Assembly: GCF_003263785.1 (NCBI RefSeq)
Contig: NZ_JYJK01000087.1
Span: forward strand, 62,001 to 126,000
DNA: 64,000 nt
From: Vibrio variabilis
Lineage (GTDB): Bacteria; Pseudomonadota; Gammaproteobacteria; Enterobacterales; Vibrionaceae
Reading direction: 5' to 3'
The notes beneath the pieces are model-generated. The model saw only the letters and a list, made by a program, of their open reading frames with translations, ran no database searches and had not been told where the DNA came from. Positions 20,266 to 29,206 of this stretch are shown here, one piece after another (the stretch's first letter is position 1; each line of letters begins with the position of its first letter). Made by a program: the position numbers and the translations under genes.

Positions 20266-21909
20266 TTAGTCGCAAATTTTGTTAGCTAACGCGTTGAGAG
20301 CAGACATTAATGCTGACGCAGACTGAGCGATTTCTCGCTGCTCGTCGAGCACATTGCTTAGCACTTCTGTCGAAGTCAGTGGGTTAGCCAATACAACTCG
20401 GAATACAATGGTATCGCGACCCGACCAGCGTATTGGGTTCAGTTGAGTACGAGATACAAAAGATAAACCGGTTTCACGTTGTTTTTTCTGGACAAACTTG
20501 GTGAGTTGGTTGAGAAGATCATGCAGCTCATCTCGGTCAGCTTCTGAAGCAACTGCCAGTGCCTGCTTAACATTTTCCGGGACATAGCGGTAAGTAAGCA
20601 AACAAAGCTCTGGCTTGCTGACGAGTTCAAAGTCACTTTGTTTATCGATTAGCTCGGCAAAGTAACGGGCTTTTTCGATACTTTGGTTGATCAACAGCTC
20701 ATATCCGGGTCTGCTAATGATGTGCATTGCAGCATATACCAACATCGCCATCCCTGAGCGTGATCCTTCAAGCGTGTGACGACCTAGGTCTTTCGAGCCT
20801 TTACGCAAAATATACTGAGCATGGTGTTGAATGCTCTTCATTGCTTGTGGATCTTTGAACAATACCATGCCTGCACCCATAGGGATGTAGAGCTGCTTGT
20901 GCGCGTCGATAGTTACAGAGTCTGCGAGTTCAATACCGTCTAAAATAGTGCGGTATTTATCAGACATGAGTGTCGCACCACCCCAAGCCGCATCAACATG
21001 GAAGTGACAAGACTCTTCAGCACAAATGGCAGCAATTTCACGCAGTGGGTCAACATTGCCCGTTTCCGTTGTTCCGGCTACACCGATAACGGCAAAGGGA
21101 TTAATGTTTTGCTGTTTGAGCTCGGCAAACTTATGCTTGAGATCGTCTGGGCAGATGCGGTTGTATTCGTCCGTTTTAACCGCAACGAGACCTTGCTGTC
21201 CGATACCAAGCAAATCAGCGGCTTTTTTTAGCGAATAGTGACCACGTTCTGAGACCAAAATGGCAAGTCCTTCATAGCCATAGTGTTTCATGGCTTTGAA
21301 CAGACCTTGTTTCTCTACCCCTTGGAACTCTCCGTCAGCTTTCAACGCACGGTTACGGGCAACCCAAAGAGCGGTGATGTTAGCAATTGTGCCACCAGAG
21401 CAAAATGCTCCTAGGGAATGTTCAGAGCTGTGCATCCACTTATTGTAGAAAGGCTCTGATTCGGAATAGATCAGCTTATGAAGCATACCGAGAACTTGGC
21501 GTTCAAGCGGAGTGAATGCTTTCGATGTCTCGATTTTCACCAAGTTCTGGTTTAGCGCGATCATGATTTTTGATAGTGGCATCAAAAAGTAAGGCAGCGC
21601 TGAGGTCATATGACCAATAAAGCTTGGAGAAGAGGTGTGTACTGAATGTGAAACCAGGGTATCTAATAGATGTTCAGTATGCGCCGACACGAACTCGGGT
21701 TGTTCGGGAATCGCGGCACTAGAGAAATCTTTTTCAATTTCATGGAGGGGTTTTTCTTCAGCAACAATATGCTCTCGCAAAAACTGGTTCAAGTTTTTGG
21801 ACAAACTTTCTTCAATTTGGGTCAGCGTAGAGTCAGGTCCTTCTGGGATAGTGAATATTCGAAGGAGGCTCTCAAAGCTGACATCAGCAATTTTTTGCTC
21901 AGATACCAT
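20266..21909 (-). CDS. panP: PLP-dependent aspartate 1-decarboxylase PanP (glutamate-decarboxylase-like)
   Basis: A group II PLP decarboxylase of 547 residues. Marks are the cofactor-contacting HVDAAWGG and the PLP lysine in TIDAHKQLYIPMGAG. In vibrios and Shewanella this subfamily is the proposed substitute for the pyruvoyl enzyme PanD, making beta-alanine from aspartate for pantothenate and CoA synthesis (established for the subfamily, not tested here). Older annotations call it glutamate decarboxylase. It is preceded by a 232-base gap and reads alone. Confidence 0.82.
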   Translation of the reverse strand: MVSEQKIADVSFESLLRIFTIPEGPDSTLTQIEESLSKNLNQFLREHIVAEEKPLHEIEKDFSSAAIPEQPEFVSAHTEHLLDTLVSHSVHTSSPSFIGHMTSALPYFLMPLSKIMIALNQNLVKIETSKAFTPLERQVLGMLHKLIYSESEPFYNKWMHSSEHSLGAFCSGGTIANITALWVARNRALKADGEFQGVEKQGLFKAMKHYGYEGLAILVSERGHYSLKKAADLLGIGQQGLVAVKTDEYNRICPDDLKHKFAELKQQNINPFAVIGVAGTTETGNVDPLREIAAICAEESCHFHVDAAWGGATLMSDKYRTILDGIELADSVTIDAHKQLYIPMGAGMVLFKDPQAMKSIQHHAQYILRKGSKDLGRHTLEGSRSGMAMLVYAAMHIISRPGYELLINQSIEKARYFAELIDKQSDFELVSKPELCLLTYRYVPENVKQALAVASEADRDELHDLLNQLTKFVQKKQRETGLSFVSRTQLNPIRWSGRDTIVFRVVLANPLTSTEVLSNVLDEQREIAQSASALMSALNALANKICD

Positions 21910-22141
21910 ATCGTTATCTACTATTGTTCCGTTACTGCAAGCGGCACAATCTAAACCAATTGGGCTAGAATGTCTCGAAAAAAAGTCCCATGGAGCCGAT
22001 TTTTTGCCGTGCCACAGTGCATTGTTACACCATTTGGTTACTTACAATGCAAAAAGCTGGCGTAACAGCCAGCTCGTTGCGAAAGGTTATACGTTGCCTT
22101 GGCTATCGGTGAATCAATAGCATTGACCTATGGATAGCTTA

Positions 22142-22657
22142 TTACTTGCAATTCATCGTTTCCACTTTTTGAATGGATTGATTATAGCGATTAAGCGCTG
22201 TTTCGATTTTCTTTGGGTGGCTAAGCAAATCGGCAAACGCGCTACGCAGCTCATAATTTTGTGGGTGAGGTGCAGCTTGACGATCGGCGAAGCTTTTCGC
22301 TGCCATCTGTCCTAGCTTGTCATTGCGTTGTGATAGCGTTTTAACGTCTTGCTGTTCAAGTTGAAGCCAAGTCTCTACAGATTGTTCGGTGGCTACTTTT
22401 GTAGGTTCATTGCTCAAGTAATAGTGAACAGCTTCACGATTGAGCTCAAAGTGATGCTTGCGGCCTTCTAAAAACCATTGGCTTACTTCCTCAAGCTTAG
22501 GGTATTCGCTAGTGGTCATTTGTGCCAAGTCCTGGTACCACTGAATGGAAGCGTCGATATAAGCATCATACTTATCGGTGTAGCATTGTGTCGCATCTGC
22601 AGACATTGCGCCAAATGAAGTGCTGATCAATGCGGCAGCAGTGAGCCATTTTTTCAT
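22142..22657 (-). CDS. Small exported protein of unknown function
   Basis: 171 residues with a clear signal peptide (MKKWLTAAALISTSFGAMSA, cleavage probably after the Ala near residue 20), so periplasmic. The mature part is helical and charged, with one Cys near each end (QCYTDKY and the final MNCK) that could pair. AAGGAT precedes the ATG at 22657; the longer in-frame extension runs into the next gene and is unlikely. A TATAAT-like -10 lies at 22700-22705. I do not recognise a family. Confidence 0.7.
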   Translation of the reverse strand: MKKWLTAAALISTSFGAMSADATQCYTDKYDAYIDASIQWYQDLAQMTTSEYPKLEEVSQWFLEGRKHHFELNREAVHYYLSNEPTKVATEQSVETWLQLEQQDVKTLSQRNDKLGQMAAKSFADRQAAPHPQNYELRSAFADLLSHPKKIETALNRYNQSIQKVETMNCK

Positions 22658-22785
22658 TATTCTAATCCTTTGGTGGGCTAACGAGCGTGGGTTGTTATAA
22701 TTATACCCAAGCAACGAGAAAGTAGCGGCTGCCTGGGAGGTGTTTGCAAGCAAGAATACAGGAATAGGTGGGGCTTTCCTGAGAT

Positions 22786-23691
22786 CTACCCTGCAAGAGA
22801 AACAAAAAACAGCATTAAAACGGGCACCAATAAGCTCAAAATAAAGCCACTTACGATAGCAACAGGTACACATCTTACGCCGCCGCTGCTTTGAATGATT
22901 GGCAAGGTAAAGTCCATCGCGGTTGCGCCTGCATAGCCAATGGCAGTGCAAGGGCGTTTGCCTATCAACATGGGTATCATTACCAATGCGACAAGTTCGC
23001 GCAGTAGCTCAATCATAAATGAAGCACCGCCGTAAACTGGGCCGAATGCGTCACCAATCAATATGCCTGCGAGCGAGTACCACCCAAAACCAGATGCGAT
23101 AGCGAGGCCTTTATATGGGGAGATATCAAGAATAAGCGCGCCTATAACGCCGCCTATCATTGAGCTTGCCACGATGACCGCTGCAATGGTCATTCCTTGC
23201 TTGTTGACCAAAATTTGTTTGAGCGTCAATCCGCTGTTGCGAAGTTGAATGCCAATAAAGAATAGAAGGATGATCAATATCCATTCGCTGGCAGTTTCAA
23301 CCCAAGTAAGCCCAATAGGAAGCATTAGCCCGAGAACTAAACCGGAACCAACGACCGCTATTAGCTTGAGTGATTCCATTGCCATCGAAGAGAGAGGCAG
23401 TTGGTTTTTTAGCTGCTCCGTTTGCAAGGGCATCAGCCTATCAATCAAGGGAAGGCAAAGGAGGTTACAACCGCCAATCACGATAAAGAACGTGGCGGTA
23501 ACTGTGATAATGGTTTTAAAGTGACTACCAAAGTTGTCGAGGGCAGCGAGACTAAGCCCCATTAAAAATAAGATGACAAAAATCAGCCAAGAGGTAGCTC
23601 GGTTGATGATATCGAGCTTTTTGGTGTCAGATATAGGAAATAGGTAGCCAATGCATAGCGGCGTAAAAATAAACAACATCCCTGAAAACAT
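22786..23691 (-). CDS. lysO: Lysine exporter LysO
   Basis: An inner-membrane protein of 301 residues with about eight or nine helices, matching E. coli LysO/YbjE (299) almost throughout. Diagnostic stretches are FFIGIQLRNSGLTLKQIL, SGFGWYSLAGIL and the C-terminal TAMDFTLPIIQ. LysO exports L-lysine and the toxic analogue thialysine. It sits 88 bases after the HDOD gene on the same strand, so the two may be cotranscribed. Confidence 0.88.
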   Translation of the reverse strand: MFSGMLFIFTPLCIGYLFPISDTKKLDIINRATSWLIFVILFLMGLSLAALDNFGSHFKTIITVTATFFIVIGGCNLLCLPLIDRLMPLQTEQLKNQLPLSSMAMESLKLIAVVGSGLVLGLMLPIGLTWVETASEWILIILLFFIGIQLRNSGLTLKQILVNKQGMTIAAVIVASSMIGGVIGALILDISPYKGLAIASGFGWYSLAGILIGDAFGPVYGGASFMIELLRELVALVMIPMLIGKRPCTAIGYAGATAMDFTLPIIQSSGGVRCVPVAIVSGFILSLLVPVLMLFFVSLAG

Positions 23692-23779
23692 CGCGTTGAG
23701 CCTCTTCTGTTATCCCTAATGGTCGCCGCTACTGGCTAATTGTTGACATGCCTAATGATAGAAGTACCGAGTCGCTGAA

Positions 23780-24703
23780 CTACATCCCTGCGGAGTGGAT
23801 GACTTCAGCAATCTTGTCCTGAAAATCTTGCTCACTTAGTGACGTTAATTGATACATCACGTCAGCACCATCCACATTAATCTCCACTTCGTGCTCTTCT
23901 AGCGCATCGTGATCTTGTCTGCGGAACAGCAAAATATGATTGGCAATGCGCGCAACGTCGAGGTAGGACACCTCTGGGCGCTCTATATGTTTAACTCGGT
24001 TGGAAGCCACTTCGATAAAGTCACCGTCAAATCCCCAAGTATCAAGAACCTGTTCGCTTGTTAATGGGCAGCGTGAATGAAAAATCTGCATAGCAAGATC
24101 TGGGTTTAAGTAGTTGCCCTTTTCTAAGTAGAGGTGGTACTCGTTGACCAGACAGAATAGGCCAATATCAGCAAGGAAACCTACTAATAAGGATTTATCT
24201 TGTTCTAGGTGTGCATACTGTTCGCTCGAAATCTCTTGAAATTTTCTTGTTACCAGTACCATCACAGCCGCCAATTCGCGCGATACTTTCGCACTATTGA
24301 CCAGTACTTCGTGGCATTCATCTGTTAAGTGGACAGAATGTTTGAGTAGTTCGATGGATTGAGCGGTCACAATATCGCGAACTCGGTAGATGCCCAGTCT
24401 TGAGACAGCCGTATTGAGGTCATTACACGTAATATTGCGGCGATTAAATATAACTGAGTTAGCCACTTTAAGGACGGTTGCCGCGAGCCCTGGATCTTCT
24501 AGTAAGCATTCCGCTATGTCAGCAACGCTTGTGGATTCATCGTTACAAAGAGCTTGTATCTTTAGTACGACTTCAGAGATAGGTGGAAGAGTGATCTTCC
24601 CGGTTTTGATAGATTGCTCGACTAAGTCTGCAAATTCCGTTTCGAGGCTTTCGATGAACAGCTGTTGGTTCTCTGGTAGCCAATAAAAAGATAAGTGGTT
24701 CAT
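23780..24703 (-). CDS. HDOD-domain signalling protein
   Basis: A 307-residue cytoplasmic protein. Residues about 30-230 form an HDOD domain (LPPISEVVLKIQALCNDE, then AECLLEDPGLAATVLKVANS), a metal-free relative of HD phosphohydrolases that usually acts by protein-protein contact in regulation. No GGDEF, EAL or receiver domain is attached. It is divergent from tfoX across a 369-base gap and precedes lysO. No clear ribosome binding site is seen before the ATG. Confidence 0.82.
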   Translation of the reverse strand: MNHLSFYWLPENQQLFIESLETEFADLVEQSIKTGKITLPPISEVVLKIQALCNDESTSVADIAECLLEDPGLAATVLKVANSVIFNRRNITCNDLNTAVSRLGIYRVRDIVTAQSIELLKHSVHLTDECHEVLVNSAKVSRELAAVMVLVTRKFQEISSEQYAHLEQDKSLLVGFLADIGLFCLVNEYHLYLEKGNYLNPDLAMQIFHSRCPLTSEQVLDTWGFDGDFIEVASNRVKHIERPEVSYLDVARIANHILLFRRQDHDALEEHEVEINVDGADVMYQLTSLSEQDFQDKIAEVIHSAGM

Positions 24704-25072
24704 AAATATTCGAGAGGTTAAGCGATGGGGTCAGTGTACCTGCGCCAGTCTGCAATTGACAATAAGATTAGTGATTTAAATTGTTAGCGGTCATCCGTTT
24801 GCTGTTTAGAACATCATTCAATTGCTCATTAGAGTGCAACTGGTTGTCTATAGGTGAAGATTGTGAAGTGCCTCGCAAATGTTTTTTGGATAACTCGCAC
24901 AACTGTGACATTGAGCCAGACTTAATTTGCAATGTGAACTATTATAAAAACATATAAGAAAGCGCGGCATTTTATACCACTATAAATTGACCGGGCTGAT
25001 AACAAATTTGATTTTTTTAGCTGCTATTTCTGGTGATCGATTAATCGGGGTAAAGATTAAGGATCAAAGGAA
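24704..25072. promoter_or_regulatory. Regulatory region of tfoX and the HDOD gene
   Basis: 369 bases, AT-rich and non-coding. It holds the CRP-like site listed separately and a long leader before tfoX. In V. cholerae the tfoX leader is the target of the TfoR small RNA (established); I cannot point to the pairing region here. I do not see the c-di-GMP riboswitch core that precedes tfoY, which favours tfoX. Confidence 0.6.
24862..24877. promoter_or_regulatory. CRP-binding site upstream of tfoX (candidate)
   Basis: TGTGA-AGTGCC-TCGCA: a perfect left half-site and a one-mismatch right half-site with the right 6-base spacer, flanked by AT. It is 196 bases before the tfoX start. Direct CRP control of tfoX has been described in vibrios. 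Confidence 0.6.
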
Positions 25073-25665
25073 ATGATAGAGCAATCTTTTTACAACTACA
25101 CGACTCAATTTGGCGAATCGCAAAAACGTTCGATGTTTGGTGGCACTGGGCTCTTCAAGGACGGCGCCATGTACGCATTGATCAGTAACGATAAAGTGTT
25201 TATCCGTGGAGGAAAGGCTTAGATGCCAAACTTCATGAACTACAATGCGAGAAATTTCGCCATGTGAAAAAACAATCAACAGCGACGGTGAACTATTACG
25301 ACATAACCCATTTATTTGAACAGCAAGCGCCTGAGCTCAAGGATTTGGTTCGAAGCTCAATAGACAATTCAGTTGACCAACATTGCAGTAAGAATGCCGT
25401 AGAAAACCGCCGTTTGAGAGACTTGCCAAATATGCAACTCACTCTAGAACGCATGGTTAAGAAGTCGGGTATTCAAGACGTGAAAACGTTTTTGGAGCTC
25501 GGAGCCCCAAGAGTGTTTAATCGAGTGAAACGAACCTACGGTAACGATGTCGATGTCAAGTTGCTGTGGAAATTTGCAGGCGCAGTCGATGGAGTACATT
25601 GGAAGTTAATTCAAGACCCAATGAAGCAACGGTTGTTAGAGCATTGTTCAAAAATAGACCAGTGA
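25073..25665 (+). CDS. tfoX: TfoX/Sxy-family competence regulator, one frameshift as read
   Basis: The regulator that switches on DNA-uptake genes (and type VI secretion) in chitin-grown vibrios. About 197 residues after repair: an N-terminal TfoX domain (RSMFGGTGLF, then MYALISNDKVFIRGGK) and a C-terminal one (RLRDLPNMQLTLERMVKKSG, LLWKFAGAVDGVHWKL). The frame breaks at TT 25219-25220; one more T gives GGKALDAKLHELQCEKFRHV, while as read there is an immediate TAG. The paralogue TfoY is possible, but neighbours (panP, OMP, regulator pair, serC) match the V. cholerae tfoX locus as I remember it. Confidence 0.8.
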
Positions 25666-25705
25666 TTGTTGTAGCCTAATGTTTTACACAGTAAGGGATT
25701 GATGT

Positions 25706-25742
25706 AAAAAGAGGCCGTGTTATTAAACACGGCCTCTTTTTG
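25706..25742. terminator. Bidirectional terminator between tfoX and the outer-membrane protein gene
   Basis: A 16-bp perfect stem (25706-25721 with 25726-25741, 4-base loop), A-rich on one side and T-rich on the other, between convergent genes. Confidence 0.93.
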
Positions 25743-25764
25743 ATCGGTAAGCGAGTAACGAATA

Positions 25765-26310
25765 TTAGAACGCGAAGCGCGCTGTAAACATTAGCTGATC
25801 ACCGTAGATGTGGTTAATGCGACCTTCAAGACCCAAAGAGAATAGCTCCGTAGAGTGGAAGCGGCCGTACACAGAACCCATCCAACGATCTTTGTCGCCA
25901 ACATTTAAGTAACCCGCTTTACCGCCGATTTCCAGTTGTGGGCCAAGCCATTGACGTACACCCAAGTTAACTTCCATACCGGTGTCAGTTTTGTGATGAT
26001 CGCCACTGTCGTGGATGTGCGCTAGCATTTCACCAGTGAAGTCTGCCCAGTTGTTAACTGGAGCGTGAAAACCAACACCACCAGAGAAGTCGTAGTCGCC
26101 TTCAAACTTCGAATCGATGCTACCAACGATATGAGCATTTGGGTGAATCGACTTGCTGATAGCCGCACCAAACGTCATTGGGCTTGCACCTATTCGAGCT
26201 TCTGCATAATCGTAGTTGAAGTTACTCATCGTAGCTCGTTGCTCTTCTTGGTTTGCAAATGCTTGCTGCGAAGCGATAACCATCAGAGCAGCTAAAAGAG
26301 TTTTGCGCAT
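25765..26310 (-). CDS. Small outer-membrane beta-barrel protein
   Basis: 181 residues with a signal peptide (MRKTLLAALMVIASQQAFA), then alternating polar/hydrophobic strands. The C-terminus LMFTARFAF ends in Phe, the usual barrel-assembly signal. The size suggests an eight-stranded barrel. A His/Asp-rich loop (HIHDSGDHHKTD, near residue 100) could bind metal, which is only a guess. It sits between tfoX and the response regulator. Confidence 0.75.
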   Translation of the reverse strand: MRKTLLAALMVIASQQAFANQEEQRATMSNFNYDYAEARIGASPMTFGAAISKSIHPNAHIVGSIDSKFEGDYDFSGGVGFHAPVNNWADFTGEMLAHIHDSGDHHKTDTGMEVNLGVRQWLGPQLEIGGKAGYLNVGDKDRWMGSVYGRFHSTELFSLGLEGRINHIYGDQLMFTARFAF

Positions 26311-26530
26311 AGTGTCTCTAAACCTTTTTGTTTGAACTTAATTCCATGACCATAAGAGTGCACGTCGCAAGATGCTTATGGCAACTTAAAGTATCCCGCT
26401 ATGATAAATCAAATTCACCTTGCGGCTCCAACAAAAAGTGCCTCTAACGGGGGCAAAACCTCAAAAATTGACAATGTCATACATATTTCAACCAATAATG
26501 GGTCTTTCTGTAAGGAAATGGTAATAAAAA

Positions 26531-26557
26531 AGGGAGTTATCCAGTGTATAACTCCCT
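26531..26557 (-). terminator. Intrinsic terminator of the kinase/regulator operon
   Basis: AGGGAGTTAT and ATAACTCCCT around a 7-base loop, followed on the minus strand by TTTTTTATT. It lies 43 bases past the regulator stop. Confidence 0.9.
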
Positions 26558-26599
26558 AAGTAGTGGAGACTTATTTGAATAATTTAACAATAACAACCT

Positions 26600-27097
26600 T
26601 TACTCGCCGAAGTGGATGCGATTGTCCGAGATAGCATTGAATATTCGTTCTGTATCTAGCACTCGCGCCCACGGCATTAAGTCTTGCGTGTTAGCTATCA
26701 TATAATCAGTGAGCTGCTGCTTGACTACTGCTCGTAGTTCATCGCCTTTCCAGGGTTTACTGATATAAAAGTCCAGACAGGCATGATTGACCGCTTCAAT
26801 CGTATCTTCATGTCCCGCTTGTCCGGTAAGTAGCACTTTTTTGCATGACTTGGCGTGCTCATCTTCGCTCAGTTCGATAAGGAAACTGACGCCAGTTTGC
26901 TCTGGCATAATGTGGTCACAGAGAATTAACGCTAATCTAGCCCCATCACGCGTATGCTCGGCGATCACCTCTCTTGCTTCGTCGACCGATTCTGCGCCTT
27001 CAACGATAAAGTGTTCTTCAAAATCATCCAAATCCTGCAACACACTATCGAGTACTTCGCGCTCATCGTCGACACATAAAATTAGATATTCAGTCAT
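26600..27097 (-). CDS. Stand-alone response regulator (receiver domain, no DNA-binding output)
   Basis: 165 residues. The receiver domain carries the acidic pair in LCVDDERE, the phospho-acceptor Asp in LILCDHIMPEQTG, the conserved Thr in LLTGQAG and Lys in ISKPWKG, so it should be active. A C-terminal tail of about 40 residues (DLMPWARVLDTERIFNAISD) has no recognisable output domain. The start at 27097 has AAGGAGC upstream; it overlaps the end of the kinase gene by 8 bases, so the two are coupled and likely partners. Confidence 0.88.
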   Translation of the reverse strand: MTEYLILCVDDEREVLDSVLQDLDDFEEHFIVEGAESVDEAREVIAEHTRDGARLALILCDHIMPEQTGVSFLIELSEDEHAKSCKKVLLTGQAGHEDTIEAVNHACLDFYISKPWKGDELRAVVKQQLTDYMIANTQDLMPWARVLDTERIFNAISDNRIHFGE

Positions 27098-29060
27098 AGT
27101 GGTGCTCCTTGGTGAGTTTCTGTTGCGTGACCGGTAGGTACACGGCCATATTGGTGTATTTGCCAACTTCTGATGTTGCTTCAATCCATCCTTGATGTTG
27201 AGCCAATATTTGCTGACAGATAGATAGCCCGATCCCTAAACCGAAGTTACCTTCGCGCTTAGTGGTGTAGTTAAGTTCAAAAATACGTTCGAGTTGTGCC
27301 TGAGGGATGCCGCATCCGTTGTCAATAAACTCAAAGCAGTTGTAAATAACATCATCTCGAGACACTTGACTGCTGCGTATTGTGAGCTCACCTTTTTCGG
27401 GCAGCGCATCGAGCGCATTGGAGATGAGGTTGGTCCATACTTGTTGCAAAGTGATGGGTTTACAAAATATCTCTGGTAGCGAACCATACTCTTTAATCAG
27501 GCTGTGGCGTTTGAGGCGGTTTTCAAAGATAACTAACGTGTCTTCAATGCCTTCATGCAAATCGACTCGCTCGTAAGATTCATTGTCTTGTCTCGAATAC
27601 CCTTTGAGGCTTTTGACCATATCAGCGATGCGCTGAGCACATACTTGAATCGATCGCAGCGTAGTGCCAGTAGCTTGAAAACGTTCTAGCTTTTCTAGAG
27701 TCTCAGCAAGTTTATCGGGATCCGTCGTGGCTTGTTTTAGCAGTTCAGTGTTGTCGTGAAGGTCGAGGTTTACTAGACGCTTCGCTATGCGTCTATCGCC
27801 AATTCGCTCGTTTAACACTTTTGAGCGCTGTCTGAGCTCTGAGGTCGAAAGCGGTGAGGAGTGTCTGGACTGCTTGAGTACATCGAGGCCAATAGCAAAT
27901 GTGTTGTCTTCATGTTTGGTGTTGAGTATTTCATCGACTTTTATCGATAAGGTTTCCGCGCCACGCAAAATCGCAGACACCGGATTGTTAAGCTCGTGCG
28001 CAACGCCCGCCACGAGTTGACCTAACATCGCCATTTTCTCTTGCTCGATGAGTTGCTGGTGTGCTGACTCTAGTGACTCCAACGTCTTTTGCAGCTCAAG
28101 TTTGGTATTGATACTTCTTTGCAAACGGCGGTTGAAGTGTCGCAGCAACAAGTTGGTGAAAAGAGGTAGCAGGTCGGTGTTAGAGTGCATGACCTGAGTG
28201 AATACGGTGCGGTCGAGCTTCACTACTTTAGTTGGGGTTAACGTCATTGCAGTGGAGAAAGAGTGCTCGCCAGTAACAAAGGACATACCGCCAACGATAC
28301 CACCTCTGCTGTGTCTCACCACCTCTCGTTGTTGGCCAATATCGTCTTTCTTATAAAGTGCAACGTGTCCTTCAACAATGAACCACAAGAACTGGTTTGA
28401 TTGTCCCTCTGCGGTAAGAAGGTGCTCTGCAGAGTATTCTCTAACCGCACGCGTTTCGTCCTTTTCGGCAAAAAACGACAGTAGCGCTTCGATGACTTGT
28501 ACCGCGAGCTCATTGTCAGAAAGCTCATGGAAGTCATGAATAAAGCTAGCTCGGTAGGAATGCATCTTGTTTTCGATATGTGCGCGCAAGACTTTCTGCT
28601 GATCCAGGACTTTGCCAAAATCAAGAAGATGGTCTTTCTCATGATGCACCACATATTGCGTGAGCTCTTTAACCACCGTCTTGTGCAAACTCGTTTGCTC
28701 AATGGGGTAGGTTAGACAGTGATCTAGCCGGCCTTCGTTCACTGCGTTTAAGATAGCCTGGATATCGATAGAGTCGGTTTTGCTGATGAGTACTTTTCGT
28801 GCTGACTGAGCGTGAGCGGATTGTTCAAGTTGAACCAAGAATTCCCCACCATCAAAAAGTCGACTGTGACGGGCGATAACCATAGCAAGGTGTTGTCCTT
28901 GACGGCCGATTTGTTGAACGAGCTCGTGCCCCTCTGAAATAGAGGTCGCCAAGTGGATGTCGAAATGCGATTGGTACAAAGAGAGCTCGGTATCGAGCTT
29001 GTCGAGATTGGCGAAATCGCTATCTAAACACAGTACCGCGTATCGATTGTTGTTCGTCAT
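27090..29060 (-). CDS. Sensor kinase with degenerate receiver and cyclic-nucleotide-type domain
   Basis: 656 residues, no membrane segment. Residues 1-130 look like a receiver fold, but the phospho-acceptor region reads MVIARHSRLFDGG, with no Asp in the usual place. Residues about 170-330 resemble a cNMP-binding/Crp-like effector domain (IVEGHVALYKK, GGIVGGMSFVTGEHSF). The transmitter follows: H-box GVAHELNNPVSAIL, a roughly 90-residue charged insert before the N-box WTNLISNALDALP, then DNGCGIP and GLGIGLSICQQIL. It overlaps the receiver gene downstream. Upstream gene is divergent. The ligand is unknown. Confidence 0.82.
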   Translation of the reverse strand: MTNNNRYAVLCLDSDFANLDKLDTELSLYQSHFDIHLATSISEGHELVQQIGRQGQHLAMVIARHSRLFDGGEFLVQLEQSAHAQSARKVLISKTDSIDIQAILNAVNEGRLDHCLTYPIEQTSLHKTVVKELTQYVVHHEKDHLLDFGKVLDQQKVLRAHIENKMHSYRASFIHDFHELSDNELAVQVIEALLSFFAEKDETRAVREYSAEHLLTAEGQSNQFLWFIVEGHVALYKKDDIGQQREVVRHSRGGIVGGMSFVTGEHSFSTAMTLTPTKVVKLDRTVFTQVMHSNTDLLPLFTNLLLRHFNRRLQRSINTKLELQKTLESLESAHQQLIEQEKMAMLGQLVAGVAHELNNPVSAILRGAETLSIKVDEILNTKHEDNTFAIGLDVLKQSRHSSPLSTSELRQRSKVLNERIGDRRIAKRLVNLDLHDNTELLKQATTDPDKLAETLEKLERFQATGTTLRSIQVCAQRIADMVKSLKGYSRQDNESYERVDLHEGIEDTLVIFENRLKRHSLIKEYGSLPEIFCKPITLQQVWTNLISNALDALPEKGELTIRSSQVSRDDVIYNCFEFIDNGCGIPQAQLERIFELNYTTKREGNFGLGIGLSICQQILAQHQGWIEATSEVGKYTNMAVYLPVTQQKLTKEHHYD

Positions 29061-29206
29061 TGCTCAGTTCATCTCATTAGTCATGATTGATTTTAATATA
29101 TCAATAAAAAGCAGAGGGTTATGAGAAGTAGGTATGAGATTGGAGATCCAAGCAAGTTGAGTTAGACTGAATGAAATACACTTCACAAACTGTTTAAGTT
29201 ATCTCT

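Noticed and set aside
22658..22951. N-terminal extension of the small exported protein
   Set aside because: It runs into lysO in another frame; the signal peptide start at 22657 has a good ribosome site.
24780..25072. A c-di-GMP (GEMM) riboswitch before the TfoX-family gene, as for tfoY
   Set aside because: The conserved GEMM core and its tetraloop/receptor pattern are not present in this leader.
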